The notes below the pieces were generated by a model that saw nothing but the letters and a program-made list of their open reading frames with translations, had not been told where the DNA came from and did no database searches. From the NCBI RefSeq assembly GCF_004682015.1, contig NZ_SMLM01000001.1, positions 2,512,096 through 2,576,095 on the forward strand: a stretch of DNA of 64,000 bases, given 5' to 3'. Of this stretch, positions 46,816 to 54,303 are shown piece after piece. The stretch's first letter is position 1. Every line of letters begins with the position of its first letter. The DNA comes from Ramlibacter henchirensis (lineage in GTDB: Bacteria; Pseudomonadota; Gammaproteobacteria; Burkholderiales; Burkholderiaceae_C). The position numbers were made by a program, and so were the translations under genes.

Positions 46816-48111
46816 GTGCCCAAGTCTGCAGTTCCCCACGCGCCCCTGGCCGAACGCCTGCGGCCCAAGTCGCTGGGCGAGGTGGTCGGCCAGCAGCACC
46901 TGCTCGGCGAGGGCATGCCGCTGCGCATCGCCTTCGAATCCGGCCAGCCGCACAGCTGCATCCTGTGGGGGCCGCCCGGCACGGGCAAAACCACGATCGC
47001 CCGGCTGATGGCCGACGCCTTCGATGCGCAGTTCATCAGCATCAGTGCGGTGCTGGGCGGCGTGAAGGACATCCGAGATGCGGTGGAGGCCGCGCAGAGA
47101 GCCCGCGACGGCCTGCAGCAGCAGCGCACCATCGTCTTCGTCGACGAAGTGCACCGGTTCAACAAGAGCCAGCAGGACGCCTTCCTGCCGCACGTCGAAT
47201 CGGGGCTGTTCACGTTCATCGGCGCGACCACCGAGAACCCCTCGTTCGAAGTGAACTCCGCGCTGCTGTCGCGGGCCGCGGTGTACGTGCTGCAGCCGCT
47301 CACCGAAGCCGACCTGCAGCAGATCGTCGGCAAGGCGCAGGCGCTGGGCGCGGTGCCGCCGCTGGAGCCCGGGGCCTTGTCGCGCCTGGTGGCGTACGCG
47401 GATGGCGACGCGCGCCGGCTGCTCAATACGCTGGAAACGCTGGCGGTCGCCGCGGCGAAAGAGCAGCTCGGTGAGATCACGGACGCCTGGCTGCTCAAGG
47501 TGCTGGGTGAGCGCATGCGCCGCTACGACAAGGGCGGCGAGCAGTTCTACGACACGATCAGCGCGCTTCACAAGTCGATGCGCGGCTCCGACCCGGACGC
47601 CGCGCTGTACTGGCTCGTTCGCATGCTCGATGGCGGCGCCGATCCGCGCTACATGGCGCGCCGCATGATCCGCATGGCGGCCGAGGACATCGGCCTCGCC
47701 GACCCGCGCGCGCTGCGCCTGGCCCTGGACGCCGCCGAGGTCTACGAGCGGCTCGGCTCGCCCGAAGGCGAACTGGCGCTGGCCGAGTGCATCGTCTATC
47801 TTGCGATGGCGCCCAAGTCGAACGCGGTCTACACCGCCTTCAACGAAGCCAAGGCCTTCGTGCGCAAGGACGGCACGCGCCCGGTGCCGATGCACCTTCG
47901 CAACGCGCCGACGCAGCTGATGAAGGATCTGTCGTACGGCAAGGGCTATCGCTACGCGCACGACGAGGAGGGCGGCTTCGCGGCGGGGGAGAACTACCTC
48001 CCGGAGGGCATGGAGCCGCCGGGCTTCTACCGTCCCGTCGAGCGCGGGCTCGAGATCCGCATTGCCGAGAAGCTGCGCGAGCTGCGCGCACTCAACGAGC
48101 GCAAGCGCTGA
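46816..48111 (+). CDS. rarA: Replication-associated recombination protein A (AAA+ ATPase)
   Basis: 431 residues from a GTG at 46816. Walker A GPPGTGKTTIARL, Walker B IVFVDEVHRFNKSQQDAFLP and the sensor GATTENPSFEVN are intact. The C-terminal tetramerisation domain has the PKSNAVYTAFNEA and YRYAHDEEGGF segments of RarA/MgsA. It acts at stalled replication forks. Confidence 0.96.
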   Translation: MPKSAVPHAPLAERLRPKSLGEVVGQQHLLGEGMPLRIAFESGQPHSCILWGPPGTGKTTIARLMADAFDAQFISISAVLGGVKDIRDAVEAAQRARDGLQQQRTIVFVDEVHRFNKSQQDAFLPHVESGLFTFIGATTENPSFEVNSALLSRAAVYVLQPLTEADLQQIVGKAQALGAVPPLEPGALSRLVAYADGDARRLLNTLETLAVAAAKEQLGEITDAWLLKVLGERMRRYDKGGEQFYDTISALHKSMRGSDPDAALYWLVRMLDGGADPRYMARRMIRMAAEDIGLADPRALRLALDAAEVYERLGSPEGELALAECIVYLAMAPKSNAVYTAFNEAKAFVRKDGTRPVPMHLRNAPTQLMKDLSYGKGYRYAHDEEGGFAAGENYLPEGMEPPGFYRPVERGLEIRIAEKLRELRALNERKR

Positions 48112-48350
48112 GCGGCCGTGCGCTCGCGCACCCACACCGAGGCGCAAGGCGGGTAAACCCCGGGCGTCACCTTCCGTTTCCACAGGAGGTGCTTGGCTAC
48201 AATCGCTGCGCTTTGAACCCGTCCTGTTCGCATGGCGGGTTTTTTGCTAACTGGCGGGCGCGCCCACAAGGCCGCACCGGCAGCCAAGAAGCGTGGGCCC
48301 GCGAGCGGGGGCGGCGCAACACGCCGGCCCGAGAAACGGAGTGACCTCTT
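48112..48350 (+). promoter_or_regulatory. livH leader region with -10 box and hairpin
   Basis: 239 bases between rarA and livH. GGCTACAATCGC holds a likely -10 (TACAAT, 48198-48203); the -35 is weak. Fourteen bases later a terminator-like hairpin starts. A 73-codon frame starting inside the hairpin (48232) has no known relatives and is weak as a leader peptide. Confidence 0.5.
48214..48246 (+). terminator. Terminator-like hairpin in the livHMGF leader (possible attenuator)
   Basis: AACCCGTCC and GGCGGGTT form a stem with one bulge around a short TGTTCGCAT loop, followed directly by TTTT. It lies after the likely promoter and before livH, so it could stop transcription early or end rarA transcripts. 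Regulation by attenuation is an inference only. Confidence 0.5.
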
Positions 48351-49280
48351 ATGGAAATCCTGCTGCAGCAGATCATCAACGGTCTGGTCCTCGGCAGCAT
48401 GTACGCCCTGGTGGCCTTGGGCTACACCATGGTGTACGGCATCATCAACCTGATCAACTTCGCGCACGGTGAGGTGCTCATGGTGGGCGCGCTCACCAGC
48501 TGGGCGATCATCGTGGGCATGCAGGACGCGATGCCCGGCCTGCCGGGATGGGTGATGCTGCTGGGTTCGACGCTGATTGCGTGCGTCGTGGCGGCGACCC
48601 TGAACTTCGCCATCGAGAAGATCGCCTACCGCCCGCTGCGCAACAGCCCCAAGCTGGCTCCCCTGATCACCGCCATCGGCATGTCGCTCCTGCTGCAGAC
48701 GCTGGCGATGATCATCTTCAAGCCGAACTACAAGCCCTATCCCACGCTGCTGCCGGCGAAGCCCTTCGAGGTCGGCGGTGCGGTCATCACCTCCACGCAG
48801 ATCATGATCCTGGCGCTGACGGCGGTGTCGCTGGCGGTGCTCACCTACCTTGTCAACTACACGCGCCTGGGCCGCGCGATGCGGGCCACGGCGGAGAACC
48901 CGCGCGTCGCCGCCCTCATGGGCGTGAGGCCCGACACGGTGATCTCCGCGACGTTCATCATCGGCGCCGTCCTGGCCACCATCGCCGGCGTGATGTATGC
49001 GTCCAACTACGGCACCGTGCAGCACACGATGGGCTTCCTGCCCGGGCTCAAGGCTTTCACCGCGGCGGTGTTCGGCGGCATCGGCAACCTGGCCGGCGCG
49101 GTGGTCGGCGGCATCCTGCTCGGGCTGATCGAGGCCATCGGCTCCGGCTACATCGGCATCCTCACCGGCGGCGTGCTGGGCAGCCACTATGCCGACATCT
49201 TCGCGTTCATCGTGCTCATCGGGGTGCTCACGCTGCGGCCCTCGGGCCTGCTGGGCGAACGGGTCGCCGATCGCGCCTGA
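48351..49280 (+). CDS. livH: Branched-chain amino acid ABC transporter permease LivH
   Basis: 309 residues. It starts MEILLQQIINGLVLGSMYAL, the typical LivH opening, with GYTMVYGIINLINFAHGE following. About eight helices. The later ENPRVAALMGV and GGIGNLAGAVVGGILLG segments contact the ATPases. It forms the inner-membrane channel with LivM for Leu/Ile/Val or, in many Burkholderiales, related amides and aromatic acids. No livJ/K binding protein is next to the cluster. Confidence 0.95.
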   Translation: MEILLQQIINGLVLGSMYALVALGYTMVYGIINLINFAHGEVLMVGALTSWAIIVGMQDAMPGLPGWVMLLGSTLIACVVAATLNFAIEKIAYRPLRNSPKLAPLITAIGMSLLLQTLAMIIFKPNYKPYPTLLPAKPFEVGGAVITSTQIMILALTAVSLAVLTYLVNYTRLGRAMRATAENPRVAALMGVRPDTVISATFIIGAVLATIAGVMYASNYGTVQHTMGFLPGLKAFTAAVFGGIGNLAGAVVGGILLGLIEAIGSGYIGILTGGVLGSHYADIFAFIVLIGVLTLRPSGLLGERVADRA

Positions 49281-49294
49281 AGGAAGGAGCCGCC

Positions 49295-50422
49295 ATGGAC
49301 AAGCAAAAGAAGCTGGTGGTCTGGGCCGTCTCGGCCGTCGCACTGCTCGTGCTGCCGCTGCTGCTGCAAAGCATGGGCAACTTCTGGGTGCGTATCGCCG
49401 ACACGGCGCTGCTTTACGTGCTGCTGGCGCTGGGCCTGAACATCGTCGTCGGCTACGCGGGCCTGCTGGACCTGGGATTCGTCGCGTTCTTCGCGATCGG
49501 CGCCTACATGTACGGCCTGATGGCGTCGCCGCACCTGTCATCCACCTTCCCCTGGTTCGCAGCCATGTTCCCGGACGGCTTGCATACGTCGGTCTGGCTG
49601 GTGATCCCGCTGGGCGCCGCGATCGCCGGCGTGCTGGGCATCCTGCTCGGCGCGCCCACGCTCAAGCTGCGTGGCGATTACCTTGCGATCGTGACGCTGG
49701 GCTTCGGCGAGATCATCCGCGTGTTCCTGAACAACCTGGACCACCCGGTGAACCTGACCAACGGGCCCAAGGGGCTGGGCCAGATCGACTCGATCACGCT
49801 GTTCAAGTTCGACCTGTTCGGCATCCCGGGCATCAACCTGGGCCGGTTCCTGGACATCGGCGAGTACCGGATCAACAGCGTGACGCTGTACTACTACCTG
49901 TTCCTGGCGCTGGCCGTGGTGAGCCTGATCATCTGCCACCGCCTGGAGGTGTCGCGCATCGGCCGCGCCTGGATGGCCATCCGCGAGGACGAGATCGCCG
50001 CCAAGGCGATGGGCATCAACACGCGCAACATGAAGCTGCTGGCGTTCGGCATGGGCGCCACCTTCGGCGGCGTCTCGGGCGTCATGTTCGCGGCCTTCCA
50101 GGGCTTCGTCTCGCCCGAGTCCTTCAGCCTGATGGAGTCGGTGATGATCGTCGCAATGGTGGTGCTGGGCGGCATCGGGCACCTTCCAGGCGTGATCCTC
50201 GGCGCGGTGCTGCTGTCGGCCTTGCCCGAGGTGCTGCGCTGGGTGTCGGGCACGTTCGACCTGCAGTCGGTCACCGGCGGCCGCCTCGACCCCGCCATCC
50301 TGCGCCAGCTGCTGATCGCGCTGGCGATGATCATCGTCATGCTGTTGCGTCCGCGCGGCCTGTGGCCGTCGCCTGAACACGGCAAGGCGCTGCGGCAGAA
50401 CGGCGCGAGGGCCCAGCCATGA
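49295..50422 (+). CDS. livM: Branched-chain amino acid ABC transporter permease LivM
   Basis: 375 residues from the ATG at 49295 with AAGGAAGGAG in front. About nine helices; GLNIVVGYAGLLDLGFVAFF and LRGDYLAIVTLGFGEIIRV are LivM signatures, and AFGMGATFGGVSGVMFAAFQ-like residues lie further on. It pairs with LivH. Four bases overlap with livG. Confidence 0.95.
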   Translation: MDKQKKLVVWAVSAVALLVLPLLLQSMGNFWVRIADTALLYVLLALGLNIVVGYAGLLDLGFVAFFAIGAYMYGLMASPHLSSTFPWFAAMFPDGLHTSVWLVIPLGAAIAGVLGILLGAPTLKLRGDYLAIVTLGFGEIIRVFLNNLDHPVNLTNGPKGLGQIDSITLFKFDLFGIPGINLGRFLDIGEYRINSVTLYYYLFLALAVVSLIICHRLEVSRIGRAWMAIREDEIAAKAMGINTRNMKLLAFGMGATFGGVSGVMFAAFQGFVSPESFSLMESVMIVAMVVLGGIGHLPGVILGAVLLSALPEVLRWVSGTFDLQSVTGGRLDPAILRQLLIALAMIIVMLLRPRGLWPSPEHGKALRQNGARAQP

Positions 50423-51189
50423 CAGAGGCCGTCCTGCGCGTCGCCGGCATCTCCAAGCGCTTCGGCGGGCTGCAAGCCCTGTCCGATGTGGGCATCACCA
50501 TCCTGAAGGGCCAGGTCTATGGCCTGATCGGCCCCAACGGCGCCGGCAAGACCACCTTCTTCAACGTCATCACCGGCCTTTACGAGCCGGACAGCGGCAC
50601 GTTCGAACTGGCCGGCAAGGCCTACGTACCCTCCGCGGTCCACGAAGTGGCCAAGGCCGGCATCGCCCGCACGTTCCAGAACATCCGCCTTTTCCCGGAC
50701 ATGACGGCGCTGGAGAACGTCATGGTGGGCCGCCACATCCGCACCTCGTCGGGCCTCATGGGCGCAATCTTCCGCACCCGCAAGTTCGTCGAGGAGGAGC
50801 GCGCCATCGCCAAGCGATCGCAGGAGCTGCTCGACTACGTGGGCATCGGCAAGTACGCCGACTACAAGGCGCGCACGCTGTCCTATGGCGACCAGCGCCG
50901 GCTGGAGATCGCGCGTGCCCTGGCCACGGACCCGCAGCTGATCGCGCTGGACGAACCGGCCGCCGGGATGAACTCCACCGAGAAGGTGCAGTTGCGCGAG
51001 CTGATCGACCGCATCCGCAAGGACAACCGCACCATCCTGCTGATCGAGCACGACGTGAAGCTGGTCATGGGCCTGTGCGATCGCGTCACGGTCCTCGACT
51101 ATGGCAAGCAGATCGCGGAAGGCACGCCGGCGGACGTGCAGAAGAACCAGAAGGTCATCGAGGCCTACCTCGGGACGGGAGGCCACTGA
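50419..51189 (+). CDS. livG: Branched-chain amino acid ABC transporter ATP-binding protein LivG
   Basis: 256 residues. Walker A GPNGAGKTTFFN, the ABC signature in LSYGDQRRLEIARAL and Walker B with LIALDEPAAGMN. LivG hallmarks are the GIARTFQNIRLF Q-loop and the extra insertion after it. The start overlaps livM by four bases and the stop overlaps livF (TGATG). Confidence 0.96.
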   Translation: MTEAVLRVAGISKRFGGLQALSDVGITILKGQVYGLIGPNGAGKTTFFNVITGLYEPDSGTFELAGKAYVPSAVHEVAKAGIARTFQNIRLFPDMTALENVMVGRHIRTSSGLMGAIFRTRKFVEEERAIAKRSQELLDYVGIGKYADYKARTLSYGDQRRLEIARALATDPQLIALDEPAAGMNSTEKVQLRELIDRIRKDNRTILLIEHDVKLVMGLCDRVTVLDYGKQIAEGTPADVQKNQKVIEAYLGTGGH

Positions 51190-51905
51190 TGGCGCAAGTA
51201 CTGCTCAAGGTCAGTGCCCTGAAGGTCGCCTACGGCGGCATCCAGGCCGTCAAGGGCGTGGATTTCGAGGTGCGCGAAGGCGAGCTGGTGTCCCTGATCG
51301 GCTCCAACGGCGCGGGCAAGACCACGACGATGAAGGCCATCACCGGCCTGCTGCCGCTGTCCGGAGGCGACATCGAGTACATGGGCCGCAGCATCCGCGG
51401 CCGCGGCGCCTGGGACCTGGTCAAGCAGGGGCTCGCGATGGTGCCGGAAGGCCGCGGCGTGTTCACCCGCATGACGATCGCGGAGAACCTGCAGATGGGC
51501 GCCCACATCCGCAACGACCGGGCCGAGATCGCGCGCGACCTGGACAAGGTGTTCGGCATCTTCCCGCGGCTGAAGGAGCGGCGCGACCAGCTGGCCGGCA
51601 CGCTTTCGGGCGGCGAACAGCAGATGCTCGCGATGGGCCGAGCACTGATGAGCCGGCCCAAGGTGCTGCTGATGGACGAGCCTTCGATGGGCCTGTCGCC
51701 CATCATGGTGGACAAGATCTTCGAGGTGGTGCGCGAGGTGTACGCCCAGGGCGTCACCATCCTGCTGGTGGAGCAGAACGCCAGCCGCGCACTGCAGCTG
51801 GCCGATCGCGCCTACGTGATGGAATCCGGCCTGATCACCATGTCGGGCGACGCCCGCCAGATGCTCAGCGACCCCAAGGTGCGCGCCGCGTACCTGGGCG
51901 AGTGA
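51189..51905 (+). CDS. livF: Branched-chain amino acid ABC transporter ATP-binding protein LivF
   Basis: 238 residues from the ATG at 51189. Walker A GSNGAGKTTTMK, GLAMVPEGRGVFTRMTIAEN as Q-loop region, LSGGEQQMLAMGRALM signature and LLMDEPSMGLSP Walker B are all intact. It is the last gene of livHMGF. The convergent outer-membrane-type gene ends seven bases away. Confidence 0.96.
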   Translation: MAQVLLKVSALKVAYGGIQAVKGVDFEVREGELVSLIGSNGAGKTTTMKAITGLLPLSGGDIEYMGRSIRGRGAWDLVKQGLAMVPEGRGVFTRMTIAENLQMGAHIRNDRAEIARDLDKVFGIFPRLKERRDQLAGTLSGGEQQMLAMGRALMSRPKVLLMDEPSMGLSPIMVDKIFEVVREVYAQGVTILLVEQNASRALQLADRAYVMESGLITMSGDARQMLSDPKVRAAYLGE

Positions 51906-51912
51906 GCCGGCC

Positions 51913-52530
51913 CTAGTACCGGTACTGCAGCCCGATGCTGGTGGAGTGGAAGCCGTCGCGGCTTCCGCCCAGGCGCATCTCGTGACTGTCCCAGCCCAGG
52001 GTAGCGGACAAGCCCTGCGAGATTTCCATGCTCAGACCCGCACCGAACGAGAAGCCGTAGCCGTGCTCCAGCAGGGCAGGCGACGCCGCCACGGGCGAGC
52101 TGGTCGCATCGGCATAGCCGTAGGTCGCGCCCAGCTTCCCGTAGACCGAGAAAGCGCTGCCGAAGAGGGGGCGGCGGCCCACCAGGCTGAGGTTGAGGCC
52201 CTGCCGGGTCGGGCCGAGGGCCAGACGGTCCGCCGGCCCCAGGCTGAGCTGGGTGAATTCCAGCTTCCAGTGAAGCGGCGCCCTCGCTCCAGCGGCCAGC
52301 GCGGCCGCCTGGTTGGCGTCGCAGCGCAGCAGCGAAGCACCGCAGCCGATCGGGTACTGCACGCGCGAGACCTGCAGGCCCAAGCCGGGCATGAAGACGG
52401 CAGGACGCGGCTCCCAAGGGTCGGGTCCCCGATGGATCAGCTGGCCGTGGGCGTTCCCAAGGACGAGCGATAGCAACAGCGCCAGCGCGAACAGGGCTGG
52501 CGATTGACGGACGATCCGGACTGGCTCCAT
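51913..52530 (-). CDS. Predicted outer-membrane beta-barrel protein of unknown function
   Basis: 205 residues. A signal peptide (hydrophobic ALFALALLLSLVLG, cleavage near AHG-Q at about 29-30) is followed by alternating beta strands rich in glycine and aromatic residues. The C-terminal strand HSTSIGLQYRY ends in Tyr, in line with an outer-membrane barrel insertion signal. Two cysteines (C63 and C69 region) might form a disulphide. The pattern resembles small OmpA/OmpW-like eight-stranded barrels, but I do not recognise a named family. Confidence 0.65.
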   Translation of the reverse strand: MEPVRIVRQSPALFALALLLSLVLGNAHGQLIHRGPDPWEPRPAVFMPGLGLQVSRVQYPIGCGASLLRCDANQAAALAAGARAPLHWKLEFTQLSLGPADRLALGPTRQGLNLSLVGRRPLFGSAFSVYGKLGATYGYADATSSPVAASPALLEHGYGFSFGAGLSMEISQGLSATLGWDSHEMRLGGSRDGFHSTSIGLQYRY

Positions 52531-52751
52531 GACGGGCTCCTCCTGGCTGTTTCCTGTTGGAACAATCTAGGCCGGATGTAGCTCTGCTGGGTGTGAGAGT
52601 TGTCCTACAAAACGGTAGGAAGTTACTTCGGGTGCTCTCAAATAAGGAGCGACGAGCCTAGGCGTATCAACTCGCCGCAGCCGAAATTCCGAGACGCAAA
52701 CCGTCTGTCGTTCTTACGATTTGTCGCCGGTACTAAGTCACGAGTACACAC
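52531..52751. other. Intergenic region between the Bug and barrel genes
   Basis: 221 bases, less GC-rich than its surroundings. A small hairpin CCTAC-AAAACG-GTAGG lies at 52604-52619. The minus-strand reading near 52565 (TAGATT) may be a -10 for the barrel gene. Nothing else is visible. Confidence 0.4.
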
Positions 52752-53717
52752 TCAGTCGACCTTGGCCCCGGAGGCCTTGACAACCTTTTCGTACTTGGCC
52801 AGTTCGGCCCGCATGAAGGAGGCGAACTCCTCCGGCGTGGTCGGCACCGGCTCCGCCATCAGGCCCGCGAACCGGGTCCTGGCTTCCGGAGACTGCAAGG
52901 CCGCGACGAACGCCTGATTGAGCCGGCCGATCACTTCGCGCGGCGTGCCGGCCGGCGCGACCAGGCCCCACCAGGTGTCGATGGCGAATCCCTTGAGCGT
53001 GTCGGCCACCGGCGGGGCTTCGGGCAGGTTGGGGGAACGCTGCAAGGTGGTGACCGCCAGTGCCTTCAGCTTGCCGGAGCGGATGTTCGGCGCCGCGGTG
53101 GCCAGGTTGTCGAAATTGAAGTCGACCTGCCCCGAGAGCAGCGCCAGCTGCGCAGGATTGCCGCCGTTGTAGGGAATGTGGACCGCGAAGATGCCGGCAT
53201 CGCGCTTGAACATCTCCCCGGCCAGGTGGCCCGCGCTGCCGTTGCCGCCGCTGCCGTAGTTGAGCTTGGCCGGGTTGGCCTTTGCGTATGCGATTAGGTC
53301 GCGCAGCGTATTGATCTTCAGCCGCGCCGCGGTGTCTGCGTTCATCACCAGCACATTGGGCACGCGAACCATCTGCGTGATGGCGGCGAAGTCCTTGACC
53401 GCGTCGTACGGCATCTTGCTGAACAGCCAGGGATTGATGGCGTGCGTGGCGACCGCGGAAATGCCGATGGTGGTGCCGTCCGGCGCCGCCTTGGCCACCG
53501 CATCCGCGCCGATATTGCCGCCGCCGCCGGGCCGGTTTTCGATGATCACCGTTCCCAGCGTGTCCTTCACGCGCTCGGCCAGCACACGCACGGTGACATC
53601 GATCGGGCCGCCCGCCGCATACGGAACGATCAGCCGGATCGGGCGCTGGGTCTGGGCGAAGACGGGCAGGGCGGCCGCTGCAGCGGCGCCGGAGAGGAGG
53701 AGGTGTCTGCGTTTCAT
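52752..53717 (-). CDS. Bug family tripartite tricarboxylate transporter substrate-binding protein (TctC-like)
   Basis: 321 residues from the ATG at 53717; earlier in-frame codons lie in the AT-richer upstream region and are not credible. A signal peptide with RR at positions 3-4 ends near VFA-Q (about 21). The Bug signatures follow: IRLIVPYAAGGPIDVTVRVLA, ENRPGGGGNIGADAVAKAAPDG and, later, LNYGSGGNGSAGHLAGEMFK. Bug proteins bind carboxylates in the periplasm. No membrane subunits are adjacent, which is common for Bug genes in Comamonadaceae. Confidence 0.94.
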   Translation of the reverse strand: MKRRHLLLSGAAAAAALPVFAQTQRPIRLIVPYAAGGPIDVTVRVLAERVKDTLGTVIIENRPGGGGNIGADAVAKAAPDGTTIGISAVATHAINPWLFSKMPYDAVKDFAAITQMVRVPNVLVMNADTAARLKINTLRDLIAYAKANPAKLNYGSGGNGSAGHLAGEMFKRDAGIFAVHIPYNGGNPAQLALLSGQVDFNFDNLATAAPNIRSGKLKALAVTTLQRSPNLPEAPPVADTLKGFAIDTWWGLVAPAGTPREVIGRLNQAFVAALQSPEARTRFAGLMAEPVPTTPEEFASFMRAELAKYEKVVKASGAKVD

Positions 53718-54104
53718 GGGCGGAATGGTATCGACGAGGGTTGCCGGTGCCGCAGTTGGCCGCCACGCGTGACACCCGACCACGTTGCACTGTTTGTGGG
53801 CGCACGCGCCTGCGTGCGCCGGCGAACGGATGCAGCGGGCTTTGCCCTCTGGTTGCGTCCGACTATCACAACATAACGAGCTCTGCAAGGTAACAAAAGT
53901 ATCTGAACGAAACACGGCTCACTTTGGGTACTTTTGCATGGTCACACTTGCAACCCATTGCGACGGATAGTGACCTTCGCAAACAACTCTGGGCTAGCCC
54001 GAGGGAGGTGTCGGATGTGCAGGATTGCGCAGTCTCCGGTCGAAGTGCGGAAAACGCACGGCTCTCGCCTCGGCGCGGACCGACCCTCCGCTTTGCCAGA
54101 GCTT

Positions 54105-54120
54105 TGTAACGACCGTTACA
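54105..54120. promoter_or_regulatory. Dyad TGTAACG-AC-CGTTACA, candidate operator
   Basis: Perfect 7-bp inverted arms separated by two bases, 184 bases upstream of the peroxidase start. It has the form of a dimeric regulator site. No regulator gene is in view. Confidence 0.45.
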
Positions 54121-54225
54121 CGCATCTGCGGCGACCACCGCCGCGATGTCGCTGACGCCCCGCTGGTAGTTCCCCTCCCCAGTTCGTAGCTGGCCCGGTC
54201 GGGTCCAGCTGATTTGCTTCCCATC

Positions 54226-54274
54226 CGGGCCGGCGTGGAGACGCTTTGCCCAAAGAGCGTACACCGCCGGCCCG
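54226..54274 (+). promoter_or_regulatory. Long hairpin in the leader of the peroxidase gene
   Basis: Outer arms CGGGCCGGCGTG (54226-54237) and CACCGCCGGCCCG (54262-54274) pair with one bulge. Inner arms ACGCTTT and AAAGAGCGT (54241-54260) extend the stem to a GCCC loop. It ends about 18 bases before the Shine-Dalgarno sequence, so it may affect translation or RNA stability. There is no T-run for termination. Confidence 0.55.
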
Positions 54275-54303
54275 AAAACGTCCGGCTACCCAGGAGAAAG
54301 CAC

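Larger units (their letters stand above)
53718..54303 (+). promoter_or_regulatory. Long upstream region of the giant peroxidase gene
   Basis: 586 bases without a credible gene. The part 53865-53950 is clearly AT-richer than the rest. It contains an inverted repeat CAAAAGTA...TACTTTTG (53894-53936), a compact dyad TGTAACG-AC-CGTTACA (54105-54120) and a long leader hairpin (54226-54274). AGGAGA at 54292-54297 is the ribosome binding site. The length and structure suggest controlled expression. Confidence 0.6.

Noticed and set aside
48232..48453. 73-codon frame in the liv leader as a possible leader peptide
   Set aside because: Its start lies inside the hairpin, it has no good ribosome binding site, and it runs past the livH start. 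No run of Leu, Ile or Val codons supports attenuation by a peptide.
52738..53805. Alternative minus-strand frame overlapping the Bug protein gene
   Set aside because: The frame ending at 52752 gives the full Bug signatures; the other is a shadow.
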